Notes under the pieces: generated by a model
Told to the model about the DNA's origin: nothing
The model's database searches: none
Seen by the model: only the letters and a program-made list of their open reading frames with translations
Program-made: the position numbers and the translations under genes
Source of the DNA: Caldiserica bacterium UBA646
GTDB lineage: Bacteria > Caldisericota > Caldisericia > Caldisericales > Caldisericaceae
Length of the DNA: 43,601 bases
Assembly: GCA_002299965.1 (NCBI GenBank)
Contig: DBOM01000079.1
Location: forward strand, 1 to 43,601
Direction of reading: 5' to 3'
Part shown: positions 13,882 to 22,732 of the stretch, piece by piece
How the letters are laid out: every line of letters starts with the position of its first letter
Position numbering within the stretch: the stretch's first letter is position 1

Positions 13882-16497
13882 CTAAAGATTTTCCTGTTTT
13901 CTCCATGGCTCAATGAGAAGCATAGCAGGAAGAAACAACAAAGGAATAAAAATAATTCCACTATACTGCTCTATTGCAAACGAGCCAATTACCCGCAGAT
14001 TCCAGACATTAAAAAATGCAAAAAGAAACAGCAACCCAAAGGTAAGTAAAAAAATTCGATTTATTACAGGAGTACCATTTCTTCCTTTTTCAATATTATG
14101 ATGAATGAGGGAAATAAAGTAAAAAGGAACCACAAAGAGAATTAATTCTTTTAGCGGCAATATGACAGGAAGCAACTTTTCGCTGGACACAATAGTTTTA
14201 AAAAATAGTGTTGAAAATATTGGTGAAAGAAAGATAATCAAAATCGAAAAAACCGAAATTAAGCTATAGGCAAATCTTCCTTTTTTATGCAAAGCAGAAA
14301 GCACAAATGCCCCAATGAGTAATATAAATAAAGGGTATAGATCTTTTATACGTAACTCTAATATAAATATCGGAGAAAATTGATCGCTCATAAAAACAAC
14401 AAGCCCAACAGACAGAAGTAGTATAGCAGCTTCTATTTTATGAAACAATTTTTTATCATACACACAAAAAAACATAAATGTAAATATAAACGGAAAATAA
14501 AAGAACAAAATTTCAGAAGCAAACAACGGTGGAATCAAATTAAAAAATTGAGGAGTTAATGTTCCAAATTCAAATAAATTAAAAATAAGCCCAAGTGCAA
14601 TCATTAATGCTGAACTAATTCGTGAAAGAAAAACATTCTGCGTATCATACAAAGAAAATAGGAGAAAAAGCAAAGCAAAAATAAAATAAGTAATAGTAAT
14701 TACAGAGTAGTGGATTAAATACCTATTCAAAAGAAGTAGAGCAAAACTTCCCAAAATAGAAAATATTAAAAATTGCTTTGCGCTAAATAATTGAAGAGTT
14801 CTCCATTTTTTTGATGCATCAACTATGAGTAAAAATAGGAGAAGAATTATAATGGACACAATAGTAACTGGCAGACGGGATGGCTTATTCACTGGCATTT
14901 CTGTCGTGTAATGTATGCCGTCTATTTCAACTTCCACTGGATTTGTATGTATAGTAGCATAAATATATTTTTCCTGCAGAGAAGAAAAATGCACGGTTTC
15001 ATTAAAAATTTCAATTCCACCTGTCTTAATTTTTACAGCTGCATCTCCAGCTGTATTTCCCGCATTAATAATTCTAACAGCGACTTTTTGTACAGGAGTA
15101 TGCGTAACAAATGAAGCTTCGGGTAAATAAATCGGCGTAAATTGATCTTCAAAAATCCTTACTATCTTGATTTCCTTGTTTAAAGGAATATTGATTGCAA
15201 TGTCATTTTCATCGAATAAAATACTCTCTTTGCTTACTCCGTCTATCACTGTAAATGTATTACCGATTTTAAATTGTTCCTTATCTAGCGAGAGCACGGT
15301 ATCGCAATTTTTTGCAGTGAAAAAAATATAAGGGAAATCGCCAAATTGGTTTACGCTAGAGTTGTTTAATTCAATTTCTCCTTTGTAACCTGCCTGGTTT
15401 AATGCAGCTATATTAGCAAGTGCATCTATAATCACTGTTTTACTATTTGTTAAAACATCCTCATAATAAACAAAGTCGCCTTGATCTATATCTCTTCGAA
15501 ATTCTGGATATATTCCGTAAAAGACCAATGTATCTAGCATGCTCGCGATATTATCCTGAGAAAAATGTCCATCAATTGTAATAAATACCGTTTTGTCAGG
15601 ATACATCACTCTTGCTTTTCTCAGCAAATTTTCATCCAATTCGCCATTCGCCACAATCCCCACGATATCTCCAAATTTCCCAAAAGATAGAGTAGAATTA
15701 TTTAAATTTTCAATGATAAGCAATTTCCCCCGGGAATGTAAATCTTTTTGCACTTTTATAAGCGTAGTCTCGATAGAATGAAAATATTCTGCATCGGGAA
15801 TTACATCGGGTATATCTATAAAGAAACCGTCAAAGTCGAGGTTTGGATTTTTCTGATGCGTACGCATCGCAGTTGTATTCGTAAAACAGGGCTTCACGTC
15901 ATACACCATCGATATATCATACATATTAAGTCGTTCATTGTACGGTTTTGCAAGTGGGTCAAGCAAAAAATATGTTTCAATTTTGTCTGTTGGTTTTACC
16001 ACTCTATGGGGCTCATAAAAACTACCTTTTCCGGCACTTTTCAAAGTATATTGTATCTCTATCTCGGGTTCTGCGGGTTTTGTATAGGCAAGTACTGCGC
16101 CATCTCGCCTCACTGCTGAAACAAATACAGCAGACAGTATTTCACGGCTTGAAAAATCATCTGGAGTAAGCTCAAGGTAATCCTTTTTTAAATCATCCAG
16201 TTTTGCTTCTTTGTCGCTGATCTTTGTGTAGGAAAATAAATTTAATTCAGAAAATAGTAATATAGCATTTCCACTATCAAAATGTTCATGCCCTGCTACC
16301 TTTTCTGCATCAGTAACTTTATCTATCCCTATGGGAATGTCCTTATATTTTATAAAAAATGACTGAGGTGATATTGTAGATAGGACTAACCCATTAAGTA
16401 CCGGACTCTTTGGAGTATGATGTCTTGAGAGAGCAGAAGCATAAACTCCAGCAGTAAATATTAAAATTAAGAGAAGAACAATGATAAATTTTTTCAT
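13882..16497 (-). CDS. large unrecognised membrane protein with TIM-barrel-like outside domain
   Basis: This is 871 residues. A signal segment or anchor (1-21) is followed by an outside region of about 520 residues. Within it, residues 221-265 (DFDGFFIDIPDV then KLLIIENLN) look like one strand-to-strand unit of a glycosidase-like TIM barrel, though I cannot assign catalytic residues. Residues about 470-515 resemble an NEW3/Ig-like beta domain (VAVRIINAGNTAGDAAVKI). The C-terminal third (from about 545) has some ten transmembrane helices. The layout recalls DUF5693-like membrane proteins near cell-surface polymer genes, but I am not sure of the family. No ribosome site is present; TATAAT ends 8 bases before ATG, suggesting a leaderless message. 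Confidence 0.6.
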   Translation of the reverse strand: MKKFIIVLLLILIFTAGVYASALSRHHTPKSPVLNGLVLSTISPQSFFIKYKDIPIGIDKVTDAEKVAGHEHFDSGNAILLFSELNLFSYTKISDKEAKLDDLKKDYLELTPDDFSSREILSAVFVSAVRRDGAVLAYTKPAEPEIEIQYTLKSAGKGSFYEPHRVVKPTDKIETYFLLDPLAKPYNERLNMYDISMVYDVKPCFTNTTAMRTHQKNPNLDFDGFFIDIPDVIPDAEYFHSIETTLIKVQKDLHSRGKLLIIENLNNSTLSFGKFGDIVGIVANGELDENLLRKARVMYPDKTVFITIDGHFSQDNIASMLDTLVFYGIYPEFRRDIDQGDFVYYEDVLTNSKTVIIDALANIAALNQAGYKGEIELNNSSVNQFGDFPYIFFTAKNCDTVLSLDKEQFKIGNTFTVIDGVSKESILFDENDIAINIPLNKEIKIVRIFEDQFTPIYLPEASFVTHTPVQKVAVRIINAGNTAGDAAVKIKTGGIEIFNETVHFSSLQEKYIYATIHTNPVEVEIDGIHYTTEMPVNKPSRLPVTIVSIIILLLFLLIVDASKKWRTLQLFSAKQFLIFSILGSFALLLLNRYLIHYSVITITYFIFALLFLLFSLYDTQNVFLSRISSALMIALGLIFNLFEFGTLTPQFFNLIPPLFASEILFFYFPFIFTFMFFCVYDKKLFHKIEAAILLLSVGLVVFMSDQFSPIFILELRIKDLYPLFILLIGAFVLSALHKKGRFAYSLISVFSILIIFLSPIFSTLFFKTIVSSEKLLPVILPLKELILFVVPFYFISLIHHNIEKGRNGTPVINRIFLLTFGLLFLFAFFNVWNLRVIGSFAIEQYSGIIFIPLLFLPAMLLIEPWRKQENL

Positions 16498-16505
16498 AAC
16501 GAATA

Positions 16506-16511
16506 ATTATA
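16506..16511 (-). promoter_or_regulatory. -10 box directly before the 871-residue gene
   Basis: TATAAT on the minus strand lies 8 bases before the ATG, with a TTGAAA 15 bp upstream as a poor-spacing -35. Transcription would start at or just before the start codon. It lies inside an ATACAAC...GTTGTAT inverted repeat. Confidence 0.45.
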
Positions 16512-16585
16512 CAACTATTTTATTTTTTTCAAAACGTTGTATAGTAAACTTGTTATAAAATGTTTGTTTGTGGAGGCAGTGTGTT

Positions 16586-16760
16586 ATGAATATTGTTCTG
16601 CGAAATAGGAGTTGCACTGGTCATTTCAACAAATACATACTCTCAGCATATCTTTATCGATATGATTGGTTCGCAAATCGTCTCAATAACAAGTCTTTAT
16701 GTTGCCGCATCTGCTATTATTGTCCAATTATACAAAAACCGGTGTTCCCAAAAAACATAG
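16586..16760 (+). pseudogene. frameshifted small membrane protein
   Basis: An ATG at 16586 has GGAGG 9 bases upstream but leads into a frame with no protein-like character. The adjacent frame, open from 16590 to the stop at 16758, encodes a convincing membrane helix: EIGVALVIS, then FIDMIGSQIVSITSLYVAAS and AIIVQLYKNR. Removing one base between 16586 and 16595 would join them into a protein of about 57 residues. It lies just before the transporter gene. It is a decayed gene, a sequencing error or a recoded gene. I do not recognise the family. Confidence 0.4.
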
Positions 16761-16779
16761 AAGTAAAACCAGTTAGCAT

Positions 16780-18057
16780 ATGACATTAAAACTTACAGCA
16801 GGAATCATATTTATAACAGTCTATTTACTTCTTATGTTATTTCCAAAGAGAAGACACTATATCGCTATCATAGGTGCAGTTGCATTTATTGCTTTAAGCA
16901 TTGTCCCGTTAACGACTGTCGCGCTAATAATAAATTGGAATGTATTGGGGATTCTCTTAGGGACAATGGGAGTTGTAGCGCTTCTTATAGAATCACGCAT
17001 CCCTTCACTTTTAGGAGATATCGTTATTGATAAAGTGCCAAATGTAAAAATGGCGATTTTTGCACTTGCTCTATTCGCTGGTTTTATATCTGCGTTTACA
17101 GAAAATGTCTCAACCCTTCTTCTCGTTGCACCTGTTGCATTTTCTATTTGCGAAAAAATCGGCATTTCACCTGTACCTGCAATTATATCCATTGCTGTTT
17201 CTTCAAATCTCCAGGGTGCTGCAACGCTCGTAGGTGATCCAACTTCAATGCTTCTTGCGGGATATGCACATATGAATTTCCTGGATTTCTTCTGGTATAA
17301 CCATCATTTAAGCATTGCGATTCCTACTGAAATTGGCGCACTTGCTGCTTCCCTGGTTTTACTTTATATTTTTAGGAAAGAAACCCATCCGATTCATCTT
17401 GAGGAAAAAACTGTTGTAACCGATTGGTTCCCCGGATACCTTGCTCTTTCTATGATTGGCGCACTTATCCTGGCCTCATTTCTTCCGTTTAAAAACATTA
17501 ATGGACTTATATGCGTAATATTCCTCGTTATCGGTGTAGTAAGAGAAATCCTTGTGAAAAAATATTTTATGATAAAAAAGGTAGTTAAAGAAATAGATTG
17601 GAATACGATACTTCTCCTGACTGGTTTATTTATTATAGTGCAAGGACTGGTAAACATCCAGATAGTTAGGGATGTAGCACACTTTATGACAAATCTATCC
17701 AAAGGAAACATCTTTCTGGGGTATACAATTATCGTATGGGGATCTGTTCTGGCATCAGCGTTTATTGATAATGTCCCATATGTAATCACTATGCTTCCAG
17801 TTGTGGGAACAATGTCAGTTATGCTTAAGGCGCCCCCGGAGCTTTTTCTTTTCGGACTCTTAATCGGGGCAACCCTTGGAGGCAATATTACTCCAATTGG
17901 TGCATCCACTAATATCGCAGCAACTGGTCTGCTGCGAAAGAAAGGGTATATAGTAAGTTTTAAAGAGTTTGCTTCAATAGGTTTACCTTTTACTATTGCT
18001 GCGGTTGCCGCTGCATATATTGGTTTATACCTTATCATGCTTCCATTTATGCACTAG
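16780..18057 (+). CDS. ArsB/NhaD-type ion transporter (IT superfamily)
   Basis: This is a 425-residue membrane protein with 10-12 helices. The paired family motifs are ENVSTLLLVAPVAF with GDPTSMLLAGYAH in the first half and IDNVPYVITMLP with LGGNITPIGASTNIAATGLL in the second. These place it among ArsB, NhaD and related Na+/H+ or anion transporters. Arsenite, sodium and organic anion are all possible substrates. No ars regulator or ArsA gene is nearby, so arsenite is not favoured. No clear ribosome site precedes the ATG; a frameshifted small membrane gene lies just upstream. Confidence 0.85.
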   Translation: MTLKLTAGIIFITVYLLLMLFPKRRHYIAIIGAVAFIALSIVPLTTVALIINWNVLGILLGTMGVVALLIESRIPSLLGDIVIDKVPNVKMAIFALALFAGFISAFTENVSTLLLVAPVAFSICEKIGISPVPAIISIAVSSNLQGAATLVGDPTSMLLAGYAHMNFLDFFWYNHHLSIAIPTEIGALAASLVLLYIFRKETHPIHLEEKTVVTDWFPGYLALSMIGALILASFLPFKNINGLICVIFLVIGVVREILVKKYFMIKKVVKEIDWNTILLLTGLFIIVQGLVNIQIVRDVAHFMTNLSKGNIFLGYTIIVWGSVLASAFIDNVPYVITMLPVVGTMSVMLKAPPELFLFGLLIGATLGGNITPIGASTNIAATGLLRKKGYIVSFKEFASIGLPFTIAAVAAAYIGLYLIMLPFMH

Positions 18058-18122
18058 AAATACTGATATGATTGACAAAAAATAGTATCTACGTATATTT
18101 ATGTTATGAGGAAATTCATATT

Positions 18123-18485
18123 ATGAAAAAACATTCGATCAATGCAGTTACTATCTTCTTAATTGCTCTAATTATTTACCTCTCAGTCGAAGTAATAATA
18201 ACAACGAGGTACTACTTGGATAATAGAAAAAATGTATTAGATTTGCAGCAAACAATTGAAAAACTTGAAAAAGAAAATGAATTTCTTCAAAATGAAGTTA
18301 TAATTTGTACAGAAGAAGAATTTGTCGAAAAAGAAGCCAGAGAAAAATTAATGCTCGCAAAAAAAAATGAAACAATCGTCTATTTTAAGTGGACTGAAAG
18401 CGAAGAAGAAATAGCAGTAAATGAAGAAACCGGGGACTTTTTTACAAATATGTGGCAAAACCTCTTGAAACTTTTCAGAAAATAA
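18123..18485 (+). CDS. FtsB/DivIC-like septum formation protein
   Basis: This is a 120-residue single-pass protein. A short inside segment, one helix (about 9-28), a coiled coil (about 38-60, KNVLDLQQTIEKLEKENEFL) and the family tail EFVEKEAREKLMLAKKNETI are present. FtsB/DivIC proteins join the divisome and regulate septal wall synthesis. The following gene is an S1-domain protein, the same order as divIC-yabR in Bacillus, which supports the call. The start at 18123 is chosen over an upstream in-frame codon because the short basic segment then leads straight into the helix. Confidence 0.75.
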   Translation: MKKHSINAVTIFLIALIIYLSVEVIITTRYYLDNRKNVLDLQQTIEKLEKENEFLQNEVIICTEEEFVEKEAREKLMLAKKNETIVYFKWTESEEEIAVNEETGDFFTNMWQNLLKLFRK

Positions 18486-18502
18486 ATATAGTATATAAAC
18501 AT

Positions 18503-18850
18503 ATGGGGAAAGAAGAATTTACCGGAAGAGTGATTAAAATAATGCCATATGGAGCGTTTATAAAATTAGACGATGGCAACATTGGACTCATCCATGTGTC
18601 GCAATTTAGCGATGTGTACGTAAAAGATGCCCGTAATTTTGTAAAAGAAGGCGAAAGAGTCGTAGTAAAGACTGTTGGGAAAACAAAAAAGAATGGTAAA
18701 CTGAATCTTGCACTTGTAAAAAAAGTTGGCGAGATTGCAAAAAAACCAGAAATTAAAAACGGTCTTGATGAAAAAATTAAAAAATTCTTGCGCGAATCGG
18801 AAAAATCAAATTCTGCAAATAATCGCAGAATTGAAAGAAAAATACATTAG
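18503..18850 (+). CDS. S1 domain RNA-binding protein (YabR-like)
   Basis: This is 115 residues: an S1 domain (1-70, with FTGRVIKIMPYGAFIKLDDG and LIHVSQFSD) and a lysine-rich tail. S1 proteins of this size bind RNA, often on the ribosome. The ATG at 18503 begins at the domain. A GTG at 18452 would add 17 residues overlapping the previous gene. Neither has a strong ribosome site. The stop codon TAG ends at 18850, and that G is also the first base of the tRNA that follows, so the two genes overlap by one base. Confidence 0.8.
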   Translation: MGKEEFTGRVIKIMPYGAFIKLDDGNIGLIHVSQFSDVYVKDARNFVKEGERVVVKTVGKTKKNGKLNLALVKKVGEIAKKPEIKNGLDEKIKKFLRESEKSNSANNRRIERKIH

Positions 18851-18925
18851 GCGGCGTAGCCCAGGGGTCAGAGCATCCGGCTCATATCCGGAATGTCGAA
18901 GGTTCGAATCCTTCCGCCGCCACCA
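18850..18925 (+). tRNA. tRNA with CAU anticodon (probably elongator Met)
   Basis: This is 76 bases with an encoded CCA. The acceptor stem GGCGGCG pairs fully with CGCCGCC. The T-arm is GAAGG-TTCGAAT-CCTTC. The anticodon stem TCCGG/CCGGA holds the loop CTCATAT, with CAT at the anticodon. The D-stem has one C-A mismatch. The discriminator is A, and the G1-C72 pair argues against the initiator. Methionine is favoured by similarity of the acceptor arm to elongator tRNA-Met. tRNA-Ile(CAU) modified by lysidine is an alternative. Confidence 0.93.
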
Positions 18926-19180
18926 GATAGCTTCTCTTAATGCCTTTAAACTTTGTAAAAACATTTTCTGCGAGAAAATCCATTATGAACAGGCAGACAA
19001 AATATCTGGATCATTAAATTATAAGATAAGTTCAAACATCCTTGGATAAGTCATCCATCGATTTCCAATTTTTCCATTTAAAATAGTTTACTGAAGATAC
19101 TGTTAGAAAATAGAACAAAATTTATTTACAAAAATATGATATTCCAATATAATCATAGAAAAATTAAAAAGGAGTAGCGC
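18926..19180. other. intergenic region after the tRNA
   Basis: No gene is visible. A small TTTTCT/AGAAAA hairpin lies near 18965. The promoter of the MFS gene lies at the right end. Confidence 0.4.
19126..19153 (+). promoter_or_regulatory. promoter of the MFS transporter gene
   Basis: TTTACA and TATAAT are separated by 16-17 bp, followed by a 27-base leader with an AAGGAG ribosome site. This is a good sigma-70-like match. Confidence 0.6.
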
Positions 19181-20386
19181 ATGAAAAAAAAGAAAATTGG
19201 TTCAGAGAAGTTTAGTAATCTTGTCTATTTTGCTTTTGCACTCATTACAGCACTGGTTGGCTTTAATTGGTTTATGTGGGGACCACTACTGGGGTCTTTT
19301 ATAGAACCAACATATCATGTCTCCGGATTCCTTCTTGCTCTGTTCATAACATCAGTGCCAATCATGCTTGTATTTTTATCGTATTCTACAGGTAGCCTCG
19401 CCGATACAGATGTAAAGAAAACGACTATTCTTGCTGCACTTATAATGGCAATAACAGTTATTATCCGGCCTTTCACTATAGGAAATTTCTATGCTCTGTT
19501 AACAATCCAGATTATTTTTGCTACAAGTGCTGTTTTCTGCTTCACATCCTGGGCCCCACTTACTTACAGATTATTTAAAAAAGAAAAAGCAGCTTCTCGC
19601 GTTGCAGGTTTTACCGCCTCTCTTACCCTGGGCCAAATTATTACATATCTCATCACATACCCGCTAGTAAAGAAGTTTGGGTTCTTTAACATATTACTTG
19701 TATACGGTGTAATTACAGCAGTTGTCGCAATTCTTTATATAGTTGTAATACGAATACAAGAATTTACAGAACAGGTGGAAGCACCGAAAAGACCGTCATT
19801 TGCTCAAAGCCTAAAAATTGTGCTATCCGAAAAAGCAATGACCCCGCTTATGATTATTGCTTTTCTAGATATAGGCGTTTTTGCATGGCTTGCAGGTTGG
19901 TATCCATCAATTCTTACAAAATTCAAAGGTATCACTCCAACTGAGGCAGGAATTGTACATAGCATGATTCTTCTTGGATGTCTTATCGGGGCAATAACAG
20001 TGCCTAATATAAGTCACCACATAAAGAAAGTAAAGATATTTCTTGTAACCCTCCCCATAATTTGCATAATTATGCTGCTCCTTATACCCAGGCTTTCTGG
20101 GCTCGGCGCATTTGTCATAAATGGTATCATATTGGGTTTTGCGCTTTTTCCAATGTATCCATTAGGGGTACACCTTCCAAGTGCATATTCGAAAATTGGC
20201 GTTGCATATGCTGGAGTTAGTAGTGGAATAGTTCTCATCGCTGCTAACCTGGGAGGTTTTATTCTACCAGAGCTTGGAGCACTTACCCGCGGTATCACAT
20301 CTGCAATCGTTCTTTTTGGAATTATTCCTATGGCACTTATGTTCATAGCTGCACTATTCTTTAAGGACCCGGATACATACAAATAG
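19181..20386 (+). CDS. MFS transporter
   Basis: This is a 401-residue protein with about 12 helices and a central loop near residue 205 (QEFTEQVEAPKRPSFAQSLK), the standard major facilitator layout. The loop between helices 2 and 3 has a degenerate motif A, GSLADTDVKKTTI. It most resembles CynX/NarK-like uniporters and antiporters. The substrate is not predictable. AAAGGAG precedes ATG. The stop codon directly abuts the next gene's ATG. Confidence 0.85.
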   Translation: MKKKKIGSEKFSNLVYFAFALITALVGFNWFMWGPLLGSFIEPTYHVSGFLLALFITSVPIMLVFLSYSTGSLADTDVKKTTILAALIMAITVIIRPFTIGNFYALLTIQIIFATSAVFCFTSWAPLTYRLFKKEKAASRVAGFTASLTLGQIITYLITYPLVKKFGFFNILLVYGVITAVVAILYIVVIRIQEFTEQVEAPKRPSFAQSLKIVLSEKAMTPLMIIAFLDIGVFAWLAGWYPSILTKFKGITPTEAGIVHSMILLGCLIGAITVPNISHHIKKVKIFLVTLPIICIIMLLLIPRLSGLGAFVINGIILGFALFPMYPLGVHLPSAYSKIGVAYAGVSSGIVLIAANLGGFILPELGALTRGITSAIVLFGIIPMALMFIAALFFKDPDTYK

Positions 20387-22732
20387 ATGAAAAAAATTTG
20401 CGCTCTATTACTTTTGCTGTTTCTTATTTTTGCATACATTCCGAAAATTTCAGGTGAAACTCTTATCTTTGATAAAAATTTTCTTATCAGCGACGAGGAT
20501 TTTACCGACTTTAATAGCATGAATCTCATTGAGATAAATGATTTTCTTTTCCAACAAGGGACTGTTCTTCCTTTTTATCAAGAAAATGGAGAAACAACAG
20601 CGCAAATAATTTTCAATGCAGCTCAAAAATACAAAATAAATCCAAAAGTCATCATAGCCACAATACAAAAAGAGGAAAGCTTAATTGCAGCAACTACTTA
20701 CAACCAGCACGCACTGGATTATGCGATGGGGTATCACAAGCCATCTACTTTTGCCACACAGGTTGATAACGGAACAAACCTTTTAAGATATGCCTTTGAT
20801 ATTAAAGCAAGCGACTATGGATGGGAAGTAGGTAAACCACATAAAACCCTTGATGATCCCAAATACATTGAAAATATAATCATTCCTGAAAATGCAGCTA
20901 CCGCGGCTCTATACCTCTACACTCCATATATTGGTGGTTATTACCAGGATAATGGCGTATATATTGGAGGAAACTATCTGTTTGTCAAAGTGTACACGCG
21001 ATGGTTTGGCGTGAGTCAAAAACTTTCCTCTAAATTTTCCGAAAAAAACGTTTCTTTTTATGTGCCGGAAGAAACTGCTTCGATCTTGCCGATAAAAGTG
21101 TTTAATAACGGAGATGCCATGTGGGAAAAGGGGTTTTCTCTTACAACAATTCTGCCTCCAAAAAATATAAATATTATTTCCTCTAATCTCGAAAATAATA
21201 TCGAGAATGGAGAATTTACTACATTTTATATTCAGGTCCCACCACTAACCAATAGCATTAAAATCCATATGCAGTTACTCACAAACAATGAAGAACTTTT
21301 TGGCGAAATAGTAGAGATAGAAGTGGTACCGGTAAAACTTGCCACCACAATAAAAATAGACGAAGAGAATATCAAAATATCGGTATCAAATAAAACAGTG
21401 GATATTCCTTATTTTACACTGAAAGAAGAACTATTAGACATCGATGGGGCAATTATTCAAGAAAAATTCATTATGAATGGGGAAAAATTTACAAAATACC
21501 ATTTAATTTCAGAAATAGATATGACACCAAATAATATGAGCAGCTTTCAAGTCGTGTTAAGATGCATCGGGGCCAGCCAACCAATCGAGCTAAACACCAA
21601 AATAATCCCAGTTTTATCAACTAAACCATATTCAACTGGAAAATTCCTTTTAACCATCGGAACAACCCCACAAGGAGCATCGCTTACCTTGAATAATGAA
21701 AAAACGGAATACATTACGCCACTCTCAGTTTTAGTAGCACCAGGGCTCCATCAGATTACGCTAGAAAAAAATGGATTTGAAATAATAGAAAATGATATTG
21801 AAGTTGTAGAAGACACAGAAATAAATTTAGAACTTACAAAGACAGATTTTGAACCACCAGAACTTTCGGTCAACAAATCCGAACTTGTTAATAGCACACC
21901 TATACTAGTGAAGGGGAAGGTATCGGACAACATCTCAGTAGAATCACTTCAAATAAACGGCCAGGCTGTAAATTTTGATAAGGAAGGTAATTTTTCCATT
22001 GATTATCACCTTGAGGATGGGGAGAACGAAATACAAATCAGTTGCACCGACACAGCCGGAAATCTTACAGAAGATTCGTTTATTGTAACATTAGACAGAA
22101 TACCACCAGAAATTTTAGCGAGTGAAACACCAAGAGTAACGCCAAATGTCTTTATCAAAATAAACATTCAAGCAATTGATGCAATAAATCTTTACGTAAA
22201 TGAAAAACAATGTGACAACACGGAATATTCCGATTATATAAAACTAAATATCGGGAAGAATATTATAGAGGCAATAGCAGAAGATGAAGCTGGAAATAAA
22301 ACGGTAAAAAATATCGTAATAGTCTATTCGCCACTGCCGCCAACAGTACTACAGCTCTTTATCGGTAAAACATACATATATGTCAATTCTGCAAAAAAAA
22401 TTATCGACACTGCCCCAATTATTAAAGACGGACGAACTTTACTTCCGATAAGAGCTATTATAGAAGCACTTGGCGGAAAAATTTTCTACAAAGCGGAAAA
22501 TAAAGAAGTGACAATATTTATAAATGGCGCAGAAATCCATCTCTTTATAGGAAATAATATGGCGATAGTAAACGAGAAAGAGATACGAATAGATGAAAAC
22601 GAAAATGTTTATCCGCTTATCATTAATTCAAGAACCTATCTGCCGTTGCGCTTTATAATAGAAAATATTGGCGGTAGTGTAGAGTGGAATGCTGATGAAA
22701 GGAAAGTTACAATAACATATCCGCTTATTTAA
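20387..22732 (+). CDS. secreted multidomain protein: lysozyme-like, PEGA, Ig-like and copper amine oxidase N-like domains
   Basis: This is 781 residues. A signal peptide (1-23) is followed by a lysozyme/transglycosylase-like region (about 65-208: INPKVIIATIQKEESLI with candidate acid E96 or E97, then LDYAMGY, and NAATAALYLYTPYIGG with TRWFGV). A beta-rich linker follows. Residues 421-485 form a PEGA domain (TTPQGASLTLN with LEKNGFE). Two Ig-like repeats lie at about 489-648 (TAGNLT and EAGNKT turns). A C-terminal pair of copper-amine-oxidase-N-type repeats (655-781, DGRTLLPIRAIIEALGG and SRTYLPLRFIIENIGG) likely binds the wall or surface. It probably remodels or anchors to the cell envelope. 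It starts one base after the MFS stop and has no clear ribosome site, so it may be coupled. Confidence 0.75.
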   Translation: MKKICALLLLLFLIFAYIPKISGETLIFDKNFLISDEDFTDFNSMNLIEINDFLFQQGTVLPFYQENGETTAQIIFNAAQKYKINPKVIIATIQKEESLIAATTYNQHALDYAMGYHKPSTFATQVDNGTNLLRYAFDIKASDYGWEVGKPHKTLDDPKYIENIIIPENAATAALYLYTPYIGGYYQDNGVYIGGNYLFVKVYTRWFGVSQKLSSKFSEKNVSFYVPEETASILPIKVFNNGDAMWEKGFSLTTILPPKNINIISSNLENNIENGEFTTFYIQVPPLTNSIKIHMQLLTNNEELFGEIVEIEVVPVKLATTIKIDEENIKISVSNKTVDIPYFTLKEELLDIDGAIIQEKFIMNGEKFTKYHLISEIDMTPNNMSSFQVVLRCIGASQPIELNTKIIPVLSTKPYSTGKFLLTIGTTPQGASLTLNNEKTEYITPLSVLVAPGLHQITLEKNGFEIIENDIEVVEDTEINLELTKTDFEPPELSVNKSELVNSTPILVKGKVSDNISVESLQINGQAVNFDKEGNFSIDYHLEDGENEIQISCTDTAGNLTEDSFIVTLDRIPPEILASETPRVTPNVFIKINIQAIDAINLYVNEKQCDNTEYSDYIKLNIGKNIIEAIAEDEAGNKTVKNIVIVYSPLPPTVLQLFIGKTYIYVNSAKKIIDTAPIIKDGRTLLPIRAIIEALGGKIFYKAENKEVTIFINGAEIHLFIGNNMAIVNEKEIRIDENENVYPLIINSRTYLPLRFIIENIGGSVEWNADERKVTITYPLI

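Noticed and set aside
16568..16783. A 71-residue frame before the transporter gene.
   Set aside because: Its composition is not protein-like (many Cys, Arg and Tyr with no pattern), while the adjacent frame encodes a plausible membrane helix.
16780..18057. Naming the ArsB/NhaD-type transporter as an arsenite pump.
   Set aside because: No ArsR, ArsA or ArsC gene is nearby, and the motifs are shared by sodium and anion transporters.
18850..18925. Reading the CAU tRNA as initiator or as Ile2.
   Set aside because: A paired G1-C72 argues against the initiator; Ile2 cannot be fully ruled out, but the acceptor and T arms look like elongator Met.
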